Assembly: GCA_023376005.1 (NCBI GenBank)
Contig: CM042145.1
Location: 15,374,482-15,438,481, forward strand
DNA: 64,000 nt
Origin: Doryteuthis pealeii
Taxonomy: Eukaryota > Mollusca > Cephalopoda > Myopsida > Loliginidae
Direction: 5' to 3'
Below, piece by piece: positions 1 to 10,688 of this stretch. Position 1 is the stretch's first letter; each line of letters starts with the position of its first letter. The position numbers were made by a program, and so were the translations under genes. Under the pieces are notes generated by a model that had not been told where the DNA came from, did not search any database, and saw only the letters and a program-made list of their open reading frames with translations.

Positions 1-74
1 TTGATTGCTTTGATTTAAGACCCAGATTTGTTATGGCTGAAAACATTCTCAATCCACATACAACCAAACTAATT

Positions 75-190
75 GGATGCATACCTTTCCCAAGGGTATT
101 AGCACTATGTAAAATGCAAACAGCCTAGTCGTGATTTGAACTCTGGTCGACAAGTCCATTTCCCACAAATCTAACCCTTAGACAACACGT
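75..190 (-). repeat. tRNA-derived SINE (family C), head fragment
   Basis: Read on the minus strand this resembles the 5' part of the SINE that is near full length at 54437-54722: a tRNA-like head with a B box (reverse complement of the segment near 133-145), then the conserved stretch corresponding to 'acctttcccaagggtatt'. It is adjacent to a tail fragment of the same family in the opposite orientation, so this is a broken or rearranged copy. Confidence 0.6.
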
Positions 191-224
191 CTCCAACTTA
201 ATTTCATCTTATAAGACAAACCAT

Positions 225-340
225 CTAGTAGGAGAAGTAAAACTCTGAATTCAAACCATTTGTACTCTGTTTAAAAACTGACCCTGTGTCGCATCCTGCT
301 AATGATGGAGGGGTTGGGTAAATACAGGAAGTTTCAAAAC
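225..340 (+). repeat. SINE family C, tail fragment
   Basis: It shares the 3' part of family C: a stretch like 'aactctgaattcaaacc', then 'ttgacc..tgtgtcgcatcctgct', then 'ggaggggttgggtaaatac'. The same series of blocks ends the copies at 14500-14735, 27020-27208 and 54437-54722. Confidence 0.6.
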
Positions 341-350
341 GTTTGATATG

Positions 351-647
351 TACAAGGTGTTTCAGAAAAATTGAATCATTTTGTAATCTAATAACATGAC
401 CAATTTTTGTTCAAATGATCTCAAATTTCAATAGCATGTGTAGAAACAACTCTAAATTGTATGTTTAATATTTAAATGCCTTTTCTTTTCCAGTGAATGG
501 CATTTGTACACCTGAAAAGAAAAAAAAAATGAAACATATAATTTTAAGTTGTTTATAAACATGCTGTTAAAATTTGAGGTCGTTTGAACGAGAATTAGTC
601 TAAATATTAGATTAGGAAATTATATAAATTTTTCTGGAATACCTATA
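351..647. mobile_element. Short palindromic MITE, mariner-like ends
   Basis: The left end reads TA then 'caaggtgtttcagaaaaatt'. The right end (642-625 read in reverse complement) is 'aggtattccagaaaaatt', so there are imperfect inverted ends of about 18 bp flanked by TA-type dinucleotides. The interior is also roughly self-complementary. No transposase is encoded. The TIR form and TA flank fit non-autonomous Tc1/mariner elements. Confidence 0.55.
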
Positions 648-1144
648 CTTACTTTAAGAGAAATGTATATTTCTAGTATCACTGTGTGTTGAAATATATG
701 CCTAATTGTTTTATGCAAGAACTGTTGTCATTTTTCCTTGACCAATTTTTTAGATATGGCTCGAGTCTACAACTGGGATGTGAAAAGGCGTCAAAGCAAT
801 AAGGAAGTGAAGACTTAAAAATTTACAATTTTTAGATTTTTTTATTATTATTTTTTTTGTCTGTTTCTGTTTCTGTATTTTTATTATTCTTTGATATATA
901 TATTTTTCCTCAGTTTAAAGAGTTCCCTACAGTCATTGCTTCACGCCATTCTCCATTTTGTTCATCTGGTTGAATTACAGTGCAGCAAATTGTACAAGAC
1001 GAAGTAATGGGAGAGGATTTGCTGTATACAAAGGGTCTATAATAAAAGCACTTGTAACTGACAAAAAACTTGGAATTGCTCATTTTGTTTTATATAATTT
1101 CTTACTTATTATTGTTGGTTAATCTTTCTTTTTTTCTTTTTTAA
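648..1144. other. AT-rich unassigned stretch
   Basis: I see no coding signal or recognisable repeat here, only homopolymer T/A runs and a polyadenylation-like AATAAA near 1040. Confidence 0.5.
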
Positions 1145-1233
1145 GGCTTTGTTGAAATCTGGGATCACCAATGGGGATGGATCCAGGTTTTGTTGAAATC
1201 TGGGAGGATCGCCAATGGGGGATGGATCCAGGT
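1145..1233. repeat. Short tandem duplication
   Basis: A segment beginning 'tttgttgaaatctggga' and ending 'ggatggatccaggtttt' occurs twice in tandem with small differences (period about 44-46 bp). Confidence 0.8.
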
Positions 1234-1273
1234 TTTTAAAAAAAGGTCACATAAAAAAAAGATGGTGTATATC

Positions 1274-1798
1274 GCATAAATGCATCCTGGTCTCCTGCCC
1301 TAAAAAAACGCTAAGCGGTGCCTGCTCAAAATCAGACCCTACTACTTATGAATAATGAATTGATTGTTTTTATTTTCGAAACTTGGTCGTATTTATTTAA
1401 AAACTCGTGACAGTTGTTTTGAATTAGAATAAAATGAAAATACAAAAAAAAAGATATTTTAAAGGTGGAGAGTAAATTATTTACATTTACTTGTCGATAA
1501 AAAACCTGGGGGTGGTTTACTTTTAACACCTTCAAACCACTAAAAACAGAAAACTTATTTGTCGATTAAAAATGCCTTCTAACCGCTAAAAAAAAAAAAT
1601 TTCTAAAGAGGTGGGGGGGTTGAAATATTTACATGTTGAGAAAAGACAGGGGTGGCTAAAATATCGCTTTCATATTGCATTAACTTTTCAGGAAAAACAC
1701 CTCAAACAGCTAGGGTGTTCATTAAGTAGCAGGGGTTGGATTTTGAACAAGCATGGCTTAGTGTTTTCTTAGGGCAGGAGACAAGGACGCATTTATGC
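1274..1798. repeat. Foldback element
   Basis: The arm 1274-1350 is the imperfect reverse complement of 1722-1798; both contain the block 'ctcctgcccta' or its complement and end in 'gcataaatgc'/'gcatttatgc'. The loop is about 370 bp, AT-rich and noncoding. It is a MITE-like or foldback structure; no target duplication is evident. Confidence 0.7.
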
Positions 1799-1922
1799 AA
1801 TAGTACCCAAAAAAAACCTACTCTCAAACCAAAAATGTTTACTTGATAAATCCCTTGTGTCTCATTTGAATTAAAAACCTATTTCTCTACAAAACTTAAC
1901 CCTAACAGGTTACCATAAATTA

Positions 1923-2226
1923 ATTGCAAGTTTTTTCCTCTAGCCAAAATTGTGACTTTTTTCTTTTTTTTTTTTTCCTGTGATTTACCAGCCACAGATG
2001 AAACAACCTAAAGAGATGATAAATGCTTGAAAGAAGGGAGTCTGTGTTTGGTGTTGAAAGCTGACATTAAAAAATAAAAATTGCAATTTTTTTTCCCCTA
2101 GCCAAAATTGTGACTTTTTTTTTTTCTAGCCACAAACAAGACAACCTAAAGAGATGATAAATGCCTGAATGTCAGAAGGGAATCAATATGGTAGTGTTGA
2201 AAGATGTCATTAAAAAATAAAAATTG
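1923..2226. repeat. Tandem duplication of about 150 bp
   Basis: Two adjacent copies share 'tagccaaaattgtgactt', a T-run, 'acaacctaaagagatgataa' and end in 'cattaaaaaataaaaattg'. They differ by small indels in the T-runs. No function is apparent. Confidence 0.8.
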
Positions 2227-2564
2227 TTTATTCCACCTTTGACAAATGGCAGCAATCGGTCTTCACTCTTTGTATTTCCTTTTAATTTAATTTGACAGAT
2301 TCATTTAATCCTGCAGAATTTCCAAGTATTTTGATAAAATTGAACACTTTTGTTAAAGTCCAGATTATGTTCTTTTTTTTTTTTTTTTTCATCTGCACAC
2401 TGGAAACTGCCCAAGATTTATTCACAAAATGGAAACTGTTCGGTGTAGTGCTATTACTACAGAGTGACCATGTGCAAGAACTCATGGTTGAAAAAGACTT
2501 TCAGATTTTAATGAAATCAAATTTTACCAACATTTGTACTATTATAGTTATTTACTAAGTGTAG
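2227..2564. other. Unassigned, includes (T)18 tract
   Basis: This has no convincing coding content. Short open frames on both strands here are only low-complexity translations around the T-run at about 2371-2389. Confidence 0.5.
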
Positions 2565-2665
2565 CTTAGATGCAGCACAAGGCCAGAAGTATGGGGCACT
2601 CTGTGAGGATCAAACTCCCTATCAATCTAGTTTGCTTACCATTGCACCAGATGAGTTGCCCAACA
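2565..2665 (-). repeat. tRNA-derived SINE (family B)
   Basis: The reverse complement starts 'gggcaactcatctggtg', contains an A-box-like segment and a B-box-like segment ('agtttgatcctcac'), and ends in a block also present at 34785-34905 and partly at 34455-34500 ('aaggccagaagtatg' on + strand). The tRNA-like layout indicates Pol III-type SINE copies. Confidence 0.6.
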
Positions 2666-3349
2666 TTGTACTATTATAAGAGGAAAATAATGAACAACTG
2701 GGGATTTAAAAAAAAAAAAAATTTTTTTTTTCAAAGAAATAAATGTAAAATCTATTTGTTTACAAAAGGAATGAAAAAAAAATATATATATATTTTAGCT
2801 TAGAATGTTTTCAAATGTGGGAAAACAAAGAAAATACATGGAATATTCTGAAAATTATTCTCCCTAAATATATAATCATCATTACACAAGAGAAAGAATG
2901 GTTTCCCTAAAAAGAAAAAGTACTAAATTAAAATCCGAAACCAAACTGGAAACCAGGTATCAAGGGACAAAAAAAAAATGATACCAGAACCAAAATTGCC
3001 AAACCGCCCAATTCTAATGTTCAATATTTTTATGCATTTCTGATTTCTACAGCACTAAACAGTTTTTCATTTTCATGTGGGGGAAGGGGTTATGCACAAT
3101 AAGTTTTGTAGGTGTTGGTGTGCAGTTTTCCTCTCTAATGAATATGAAAACTGCCTATTTATTGTTATAGTTCATGTGTTGGCTCAATGGAAGGGTCAGT
3201 GATCTAAAAAAGTTTGGTGACCCCTGTTTTAGATGTTATTTGGCAAGGAGGTTTTAAATAGGATGTATGAACACCTAAAACTGGAAGTGAGATCAAGCAT
3301 GAAAAACAATTTGTATTTAAGCCAAAAATGATTTCCAATTTTATATAAA
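2666..3349. other. AT-rich unassigned stretch
   Basis: It contains A and T runs and a short TA microsatellite near 2779-2792. I see no gene or known repeat. Confidence 0.5.
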
Positions 3350-3721
3350 CTAGCAAAATAAAAAACGCCCTCTGGGCAACGTAAAATAAATATTGCCTGA
3401 GTGGATGGGAGTTGAAAATTTAATATCAGAGAGTTTGTATCATAAGTAAAGTAAAATCATCAAATTTATTAAAGGAGTAAAGATAAAATAAATTGAAATA
3501 GAAACTTAGATCTGATAACTTTTAATATATATTTAAAATAAAATATATATATATAGATAATACCAGGTATGTATTTATTAAAACTTGTTTAAAAAACCCA
3601 ATGAGGACTGTCTAACATTGCATGCTCAAATTTTGAGTGTATTCTATTTATGACGATTTTAGGCAGTGATGTAGTTTTTGTTACAGACAAAAACCGGAAG
3701 TGAATCTCCATTATTAATAGA
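3350..3721 (-). mobile_element. Non-autonomous Helitron (family 1)
   Basis: On the minus strand the element begins 'tctattaataatggagatt' and ends with a GC hairpin (GCCC-aga-GGGC), a 13-nt spacer and CTAG followed by host T. 5' TC, a 3' hairpin and a CTRR end inserting at A/T are the Helitron hallmarks. A second copy at 6494-6879 has the same ends. There is no Rep/helicase frame, so it is non-autonomous. Confidence 0.75.
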
Positions 3722-3772
3722 GAAATTCTACTGTTGTCTTTGCAATAAATAATACAAAAATATACAATAAAA

Positions 3773-4014
3773 GTCGTTGGGGTGGCCTAAAGTCGGTATC
3801 AGCCAGACGGCGAGGGAGTCTATCCCCTTTTTACTGGCGCTAGACCAAGGAGATTGTTTTTGCATCTGAGGTAGAACGCCACACCTACGATCAGCTCCTT
3901 ACTTTACCGTACAGATCCCTGTGCTACTCTTACACTGAGTTGGTGAGGGTCGGTATCGAACCAAGAACCTTGTGATTCCTAGGTGAGTGCTCTATCGACT
4001 GAGCTAAACTGGCC
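3773..4014 (-). repeat. tRNA-derived SINE (family A), near full length
   Basis: Read on the minus strand it opens with a clear tRNA-like head: an A-box region 'agtttagctcagtcgatag' and B-box 'ggttcgatacc', then a body containing 'cacagggatctg', 'aatctccttgg' and 'ggggatagactccctcgc', ending 'ggccaccccaacgac'. Other copies are at 8073-8314, 42889-43112 (both -), 14836-15040 and 53875-53998 (+). The shared body beyond the tRNA part marks a true SINE family. Confidence 0.85.
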
Positions 4015-4127
4015 CTACATATATCATTTGTAAGTGTTTAATTCTACAGAAATTTCAAGATCAATATAGTTGCATAGTGTAAATTAGGGCTAGAGGCTGG
4101 AACAACATAAGATCAAAATATCCCTCT

Positions 4128-4380
4128 GCATGAGTAGGATGTGACACAAGGTCAATTTCCTAAGCAGGGTTTGAATTCAGGTTTTCCTTCTAGATTGGTT
4201 GCCTAACCAAGGTTAAAGAACTCAGTCTGCCCTATTTCCCCATAGCTGGAGGGGGAATAGTCAAATTCATACCTTTCCCAAAGGTATTAGCAATATGTGA
4301 AATGCTAACAGCCTCGTCTAGGTTTTGAACTCGTCTCGCCATGTTCGTTTCCTATGATAGTAATCATTACACCACACGCC
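4128..4380 (-). repeat. SINE family C, near full length
   Basis: It is the reverse complement of the layout at 54437-54722: head with 'gtgtaatgattac', B-box-like 'gagttcaaaacctag', then 'cctttgggaaagg', 'ggcaaccaatctag' and a 3' block related to 'ttgaccttgtgtcaca'. Confidence 0.75.
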
Positions 4381-4466
4381 TTCATATAGATTCTATAAAT
4401 AGGATGTGATTTGACATTGAGGTTAATGGCTGCTGAAGGTGGACTTAAAAGTACATGTTAATGATA

Positions 4467-5337
4467 CTAGCAAATACTTGCACCCTACGGAGGGTGCATA
4501 TATTTAAATTTTAATGTAATAGAATATTGTATTAAATTAGAAAGGCTAAAGAAACTAAATAAGAATGCAGATAAAAAGATTTGAAACAGAGGGGGATATA
4601 ATCGGAGAATAGAACAACTGAAGCTTACTCTTTCATTGCTAAATTTTCATAATTTAACTATTTAGTTAAATTATGAAGTAAAGCATAAAATTACAGTTAT
4701 TTCTTGTTAATGGATTTCTTTTAAGATTTATCCCCGAGATTTTTACTCATATTCATTAAGATAAAACCAAACAATTAGAAATCAATAATACTAAGCACAT
4801 ATTTATAAAAATCAAATTTTAAATATCAATATGCAAATTAACCTTCCCGTTCACACTGTAAACCGCTATTTAATTGTATATATAAATACAATTGCATGTT
4901 ATTAGTATGTAGACCCGCCCAACGGGGTGGGGGTCCAGTGGCTTCACCCTGGATCTTTACAAGTTAATAGCGTTGATCCCAGGGGCTATCCCCCCAGGCA
5001 ATATCTGCCCCCTTGATTTAAAGGGCAGGGCTGAGTTTATTGCCCGGCGCTCCCTTGAGGGGGAATGCCGACAGGATCAAAGCAATTTTTTCCACCTGCC
5101 ACCCATGGGTCTTGGCTTGTGAGTGGTCCCACATAAAAACGAGACCTTGTGTCCAACCCATACAAGTGGGGTATGAGGTAAATAAATGTAATATAACATT
5201 TTATTAATAATTGAGGTTTAAATAAAACTAAAATCATGGTGAATAGGATGTAAATAGCAAAGGGAATTGTGACTTGAGTAGTGATATAGTTTCGGTTACA
5301 GACAGACAAACACACAATCTCCATTATAATAAGAAGA
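4467..5337 (-). mobile_element. Non-autonomous Helitron, longer relative
   Basis: The minus-strand 5' end is host A then 'tcttcttattataatggaga'. The 3' end has a perfect 8-bp hairpin (TGCACCCT-ccgt-AGGGTGCA), a short spacer and CTAG before host T. Its 5' part resembles family 1. A GC-richer block at about 4905-5175 is a separate repeat shared, inverted, with 9035-9240, so this copy carries a nested insertion or captured sequence. Confidence 0.75.
4905..5175 (-). repeat. GC-richer dispersed repeat (family G)
   Basis: This block shares many words with 9035-9240 in reverse complement, for example 'ccccacttgtatgg' against 'ccatacaagtgggg' and 'ggcattcccc' against 'ggggaatgcc'. It is noncoding in all frames beyond short chance ORFs. 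Confidence 0.6.
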
Positions 5338-5730
5338 TAATGGATTTTATAGATTGTTTTTAGTTGGTATACATAATTATAAACTTTGGTGTAAGCAAGT
5401 CTATAACAAATGAAAAATACATTTGATGTGCCCTTAATTTAAAAAAGAAAGAAAGAAAGAAATCCAAATTATTTCTTCTTGGGAGTCACCAGTGAGTGCT
5501 ATTTTTAACTAATCCTGTTTTTTTATTTTTTTTATTATCAAGTTCCGAAGCTGGTGGCAAAACAAACATTTTGTGATTTTTCTAAAAAAAAAATCTGGCT
5601 TTTTCCCAGAAGTAAACTTACATGCAAGACAATACAAAGCTGCCAAGGTGTAAATGCTGAAGATGTTTTATATGGGAGATTCTGATCGTGAAAGTGAGTC
5701 ACAAAACGTGGGAAACAAAACTGTTGCCAG
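5338..5730. other. Unassigned AT-rich stretch
   Basis: A short (AAAG)n run lies near 5448-5461. I see nothing else supportable. Confidence 0.5.
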
Positions 5731-5734
5731 CAGA

Positions 5735-6110
5735 GAAATTGGCAAATAAAAAGTTTGAATTCCAATTCCAGTGCCTTCTGTTTGCTTGGGACTGATTCCT
5801 TTGTGTAAGGCATGAATCCACTTCTCCCTGTGCTCTATCGACAGGGCTTAGAATATGCTGACTCTGCAGAGCGGTAAGACCTTCTAACAACAACAACAAC
5901 AACAACAAAGGGTGGGTGTCCAGAGTACGACACTAAAAAAATGGAATTGGCAAATAAGAGTTTGAATTGCAATTCCAGTGCCTTCTGTTTGCTTGGGACT
6001 GATTCCTTTGTGTAAGGCATGAATCCACTTCACCCTGTGCTCTGTCTTTTCAACATATTTTTGGTGCTCTGTCGGCGGGGCTTAGAATATGCTGACTCTA
6101 TCCCATGTAG
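5735..6110 (-). repeat. Tandem duplication at start of a family F repeat
   Basis: Two direct copies, about 190-200 bp apart, share 'ccagtgccttctgtttgctt', 'gactgattcctttgtgtaag' and 'ggcttagaatatgctgact'. A (CAA)n run separates them. The second copy leads into the family F body at 6130-6290. Confidence 0.75.
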
Positions 6111-6290
6111 AGCAGTAGGACCCTCGCCCAACAACAAAAAAAGGAGGTGTTCTGGGTATGACACTAAACTGCATCTTGCAGTGAGGCTACAGTTCTGGAG
6201 ATCTGGGTAGTATGGAGCACCTTTTCATTGCTGCTACTTCCAGGTCCACTGGAGTGGTAGTACCTACTAAGGTACTACTACTGATTAGTC
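6070..6290 (-). repeat. Dispersed repeat family F
   Basis: The blocks 'ggcttagaatatgctgac', 'gacactaaactgcatc', 'tccaggtccact' and 'ggtagtacct' recur in the same order at 10235-10390, 18320-18480 and 62835-62998, and inverted at 8579-8745 and 35335-35455. No tRNA head or coding capacity is seen. In several copies a conserved 34-nt hairpin lies a few hundred bases away. Confidence 0.65.
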
Positions 6291-6493
6291 AAATAGATCT
6301 GTTTAAAAATTGTGTATTCAATAGGAATACTTGATGCCATACAACTGTAAATTATTTGTATTAAAAATAGTTACTTGAAGTTATAATTGTTTAATAAGGA
6401 TTATTATTAGTTACTTGAAATCCTATAACTATATGCAAACAAATGACTATTATCAAATTCAAATAATTACCTGCAACCATATAATTATTAGAA

Positions 6494-6879
6494 CTAGCAA
6501 AATTTTAAAAAAACACCCTCCGGGCGATGTAAAAATACATTTTTGAAAGATATTGCTTGAGGAGGTGGAAGTTAGAAATTAAATGTCGGAGAGTTTGAAC
6601 CATAAATCATGAAATCATCAAATTTATTAAAGGAGTAAAAAAAATAAAATAATTTGAAATCGAAACTAAGTTCTATTAACTTTGAATATCTATTAAAATA
6701 AAACAAACTATATATAAATATATGACTTGTTTTAAAAAACAATGAGGACTGTCTAATGTTGCATGCTCAAATTTTGAGTGTATTTATTCTGTTATGACGA
6801 TTTCGGGTATAGTGACGTAAGCAGTGACATAGTTTTTGTTACAGACAAAAACCGGAAGCGAATCTCCATTATTAATAGA
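6494..6879 (-). mobile_element. Non-autonomous Helitron (family 1), second copy
   Basis: The minus-strand ends are host A then 'tctattaataatggagatt' at 6879, and a hairpin plus CTAG then host T at 6494. It is 386 bp, is similar throughout to 3350-3721, and is the best-bounded copy of this family. Confidence 0.8.
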
Positions 6880-7012
6880 TTAGATAGGAATACTTGAAAT
6901 CATACAACTGTGGGCAAATTATTTGAATTAGATAGGAATACTTGATATATAACTACACAAAATCTTCATAAGAAACAATTACACAAAAATGAACACAATT
7001 CCCTAACCTTTG

Positions 7013-7046
7013 GGCATAAAACAACCCTAAACTGGTTGACATGCCA
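7013..7046 (-). repeat. Conserved 34-nt hairpin repeat
   Basis: It contains 'ggcataaaacaaccc' and 'ggttgacatgcc', which pair as GGCAT/ATGCC and AACC/GGTT. It is one of at least eight copies in the window (8475, 10572, 18734, 27501, 35218, 63108, 63704). Confidence 0.6.
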
Positions 7047-8072
7047 TTAAAATCAATCAATCAAGATATCTTGATTTTTTGGTATTTCTGTGAACTTTCT
7101 CTTTAGAAAATTATGACTTTTCACTACAACTAATTTTGACATCAGTAATCAAGGAAAATAATCACTTCCTATGTGTGTTTAAGCCATTGAAATTTCATTA
7201 AAATTTGTGGCAATGATAAAAATGTGTTCAGTTTTTTCAGTGTCTTTTTTTTTTTTTTTTTTAATAGAGGCAAATCCAATAATTAGCACTCGGAGAGTAT
7301 CAGGCGAGCTGAGCATCTTGCAGTTCAGTGCGGTTCAACCACAGCTGCCGAAATGTACCTCATGTTACTAAAATATTGCAAAACTTTTGACTCACCCTTG
7401 TAGTAAAGCACATAGATAGACCTCTTCAAAACATTCTTTCTCCTTCGTTTCTGCCAAAAGTCAGTAGCAAATATGGCACTAAGATGTCCTCATTTCAAAC
7501 AGAAAAATGTTGCTACTCAACAAACCTTTAAATAGAAACAATTTTACCTTTCTACAAAAAGAAATACACATTTGAAATTGCCTATATTTCTACCTAACTA
7601 ATTTCTTTAACCCTTTTGTTGCAGACAGCAACTTTAATCCACATTACTTAGACATTTTGGATCATGTGCGATATAACCTCCCCCCCCCCCACCGACCCCG
7701 TAAAAATTGAGTGCACCAGTGCATTGTGCCCGCATATGAGCATGTGTATGTGTGTGTGTGTGTATAAATATGTGGATATAGAATTAAAGACAAGCTCTCT
7801 CGACCAATTGGAATGTGAACCGAAAGTTGTGTTTGTAACTCTTTCTCTCTCTTTGTTTATTTGTTTTCTTGTGTCAGGGTCTTCCCCCCCCCCCGAGTGC
7901 GGTTCAATGATTGAAGGATACAACTGTAGGAGTCCAGATTTGCAGAGCAGAAGACACAGCAGGTCAGAAGAATGAGATGTGCAACGAAACGTCCGCTGGG
8001 TCCCTGCATAAGGTTACAACAGTCCTTTTTAGAAGTATCAGTGAATAAAAAAATTATCTTATAAACATCATC
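7047..8072. other. Unassigned stretch with simple repeats
   Basis: It holds a T18 run near 7244-7262, C runs near 7680-7690 and 7886-7894, and a (TG)n tract near 7747-7762. Open frames of about 100 codons on both strands at 7648-7975 overlap each other and look like chance. Confidence 0.5.
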
Positions 8073-8314
8073 GTCGTTGGGGTGGCCTAATGTTGGTATC
8101 GGCCAGACAGCGAGGGAGTCTATCCCCTTTTCACTAGCGATAGACCAAGGAGATTATTTTAGCATTTGAGGTCGAGCGCCACACCTACCACCAGCTCCTC
8201 ACTTTACCGTACAGATCCCTGTGCTACTCATATACTGAGTTGGCGAGGGCCGGTATCGAATCAGGAACCTTGTGATTCATAGCCGAACGCTTTACCGATT
8301 GTGCAATATACCCC
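8073..8314 (-). repeat. SINE family A
   Basis: It has the same body as 3773-4014. The tRNA-like head (B box 'gattcgataccggcc' on the minus strand) is retained, but the A-box region has diverged. Confidence 0.8.
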
Positions 8315-8474
8315 TTAATGCTAATAGTGTAATATTGTAATTGTTAAACTCCAATAAATTTTTCTATTTACAAGCTTTTTTTTATTTTATGGTCAAAACT
8401 GCATTCCAGCCATTAAATTTGTAAAAAAAACTTCAGTAAAACAATCATTTTTGTAATTGGTTTGTTTTGTTTTA

Positions 8475-8508
8475 CGGCATATCAACCTCAATGGGTCATT
8501 TAATGCCG
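8475..8508 (+). repeat. Conserved 34-nt hairpin repeat with changed base pair
   Basis: It reads CGGCAT...ATGCCG where the copy at 10572 reads TGGCAT...ATGCCA, a paired change that keeps the stem. The inner AACCT/GGGTC pairing is partly kept. Confidence 0.6.
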
Positions 8509-8578
8509 ATAAAGTTTTGAAATAAATCAATTCTTAATGGATAATACAATTTTTTTACAAATACATTTTTCTATTTAA

Positions 8579-8745
8579 CCCATAGATGGGACCCTAACAG
8601 GTACTACCACTCCGGGTCAGAGTGGACCAGGGAGCAATGGTGATGAAGGGGTGCTCCACATTCCCCAAACCTCCAAAACTGGAACCTCACCATCAGATAG
8701 AGTTTAACGTCATTCCCAGGACATGTAGACCTGCAGCCACCGCCT
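8579..8745 (+). repeat. Dispersed repeat family F
   Basis: This is an inverted-orientation copy: 'cccatagatgggaccct', 'ggtactaccactccggg' and 'tttaacgtcattcccagg' match the reverse complement of 6130-6290. Confidence 0.65.
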
Positions 8746-8956
8746 TCTAGCATCCATATGATAAAAAGGGGTGGGGCTTGCCATAAGGGCAATAGGGTTG
8801 GGAAAATCATATAGGTGCTAGGGCTTGACGTGCAGAGGTGCAGTTTGTGCATTCTAACGCCCCAGTCGACAGGGTGGTCATTTTTATAAGTATCGGTGAA
8901 TAAAAAAATAATCTTATAAGCATACTTGTTCAATATACGCCAGAATGTCAATAGTG

Positions 8957-9784
8957 TGTGGGGATTAAAATAAAATTAAAATTAAAAATTTAAAAAAAAA
9001 ATAACAAACTTCCATGAGTATATTTTGTCGAATACCCCACTTGTATGGACTGGGCACAAGGCCTCGTTTTAACGTGGGTCCACCCACAAGCCGAAGCTCA
9101 TGGGTGTGAAAGAACAAAAATTGCATCGATCCCTTCGGCATTCCCCCACAAGAGGGGGGATAGCCCCCTGGGACTGACGCTATTATTAAACTCTCGACAA
9201 GTCCAGCGGCCAAAGCTCGCTGGACCCCCGGCGTTAACCGGAAAAAACGAGTGTGCAATGAGTTTATAAAAAAAAAGATACAAACTCCCATGAGCTTTCA
9301 CTGGAAGAACCCTCCACACATGTGCGGAAAAAGGACCCACTTCCAACCCCCAAGGGAATCTCTTGGCCATTCGAGTTGAGGTCTTAACTGTGTCTAGACA
9401 TAAATGGTCTTAAATATTTCTTTGCCTTGTGGTGGCCATGACCAGTGAATAAAGCCGAAACCATAAAACCATTTTCTGTCTTTGTCTCTTTCTTTTCATT
9501 CCTTGAATCACTTTCTTTTCAGCGTGACCACTAAATAAGATGGAGATGTTAAAATCAAACCCAAAGAACACACACCACAAATAACCAGCCCACCTTTTAA
9601 ACCTTAAAACACAAAACCATAAAACCATCTTCTGTCTTTGTCTCTTTCTTTTCGTTCCTTGAATCGCTTTCTTTTCAGTGCGACCACCAAATAAGATGGC
9701 GTTAAAATCAAACCCAAAGAACACACACCACAAATAACCAGCCCACCTTTTAAACCTTAAAACACAAAACCTCTTGCCACCCCA
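8957..9784 (+). mobile_element. LTR-like element family E with nested insert
   Basis: It starts 'tgtggggattaaaataaaa' and ends '...cttgccacccca'. Other copies at 30435-30843 and 37594-37990 (both -) have 5-bp flanking duplications (AACTA and TCTTA). An AATAAAGCC polyadenylation-like signal lies internally, as expected of an LTR. This copy is enlarged by a family G block (about 9035-9240) flanked by repeated 'caaact(t/c)ccatgag', and by a 155-bp tandem duplication (9462-9770). Confidence 0.6.
9462..9770 (+). repeat. 155-bp tandem duplication inside family E
   Basis: Two direct copies share 'tctgtctttgtctctttctt', 'ttaaaatcaaacccaaagaa' and 'ccagcccaccttttaaacct'. Overlapping minus-strand frames through here give a repetitive peptide that I regard as an artefact. 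Confidence 0.8.
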
Positions 9785-10230
9785 TAAGTGTATTGTGGTA
9801 TAGTAATTGTGAAACAACAATAAATTTTTCTATTTGCAAGTTTTTTTTTATTTTATAGTCAAAGTGCATTTCAGCTATTAAATTTGTTGCCAAAAGTGCC
9901 ACATCAAAAGGGTTAACTGCTTACCTGCGTAGGTGTGAAATGCCACCCTACAACCAGGTACGTAGACTGAATGAAATCATACTCTGCATCGTTTACATGC
10001 GAGAAGATTAGAAACAACATGATACTTCAAATTATAAATAATACAATGATAGTAAATCACTGAAGAAAAGTACAGCAGACCATTCTGCCACAGATTGTTC
10101 ACCAATGCGTGAAAAGGAAGTAGACTTGGGATTAATACATAAGAGATTAGAATAAAAAAAAAACAATTTGATTAAAAGATTAAATTCTTCCCAACAAGAA
10201 GATAAGAGATTATTCAAGAGTTTCCACTTG
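9785..10230. other. Unassigned stretch
   Basis: The first 100 bp repeat the wording of 8340-8430 (a T-run, then 'ttttat.gtcaaa'), so this is part of a dispersed repeat. Nothing is recognisable beyond that. Confidence 0.4.
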
Positions 10231-10234
10231 CTGT

Positions 10235-10605
10235 TAGCTTTGCATCTCAGGGCTTAGAATATGCTGACTGTATTCCTTAGGGTTGTCCTAAATATGACAC
10301 TAAACTGCATCTGATGGTGGGGCCCCATTTTTGGCGCTTTTGGGAGTCTGGTAGTACCTGCTAGGGTCCCATCTAATGTGCCAACAAGAACTGTTTGAAA
10401 ATTATTAGTATTAGATAAAATACTTGATACCATATAACTGTAAATTATTTGTATTAAGAATAATTACTTGAAGCTATAATTGTTTACTAAGGATTATTAT
10501 TATTATTAGTTACTTGAAACCATACAATTGTGTGAAAATTATTTGTATTAGGTTGGTCAGTTGGTGTTTAATGGCATATCAACCCTTGTGGGTTATTTAA
10601 TGCCA
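10235..10605 (-). repeat. Family F repeat ending in the conserved hairpin
   Basis: Family F blocks at 10235-10390 are followed by an AT-rich body ('gaagctataattgtttac', (ATT)n) also found at 6330-6420 and 18590-18680. A 34-nt hairpin lies at 10572-10605 (TGGCAT/ATGCCA outer, AACCC/GGGTT inner). The same order occurs at 18320-18768. Confidence 0.65.
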
Positions 10606-10610
10606 AATCT

Positions 10611-10641
<31 letters not shown>

Positions 10642-10646
10642 GTCAT

Positions 10647-10688
10647 CCACAGACACGTGTTTCGGCATTTCATGCCTCTTCAGTGTGG
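10647..10688 (-). ncRNA. Type I hammerhead ribozyme, apparently intact
   Basis: On the minus strand all hammerhead parts can be read in order: stem I CCACA, core CTGAAGA, stem II GGCAT-gaa-ATGCC, core GAA, self-complementary stem III ACACGTGT, cleavage-site C, and stem I return strand TGTGG. The consensus core CUGANGA...GAAA and the NUH cleavage triplet (GUC) are all met. About 24-34 nt upstream on the same strand is a B-box-like GAGTTCGACCC (10712-10722). A (TA)n tract follows 3' of the cleavage site. This is the layout of small retrozyme/SINE-like elements; known metazoan and Penelope-associated hammerheads also have very short stem III. Confidence 0.85.

Noticed and set aside
2292..2803. 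Short plus-strand frames of 77-88 codons
   Set aside because: They run through homopolymers and a SINE fragment, giving Phe or Lys runs; no coding evidence.
9410..9820. 136-codon minus-strand frame with internal repeats
   Set aside because: It follows a 155-bp tandem duplication inside an LTR-like element and shows no domain; chance frame.
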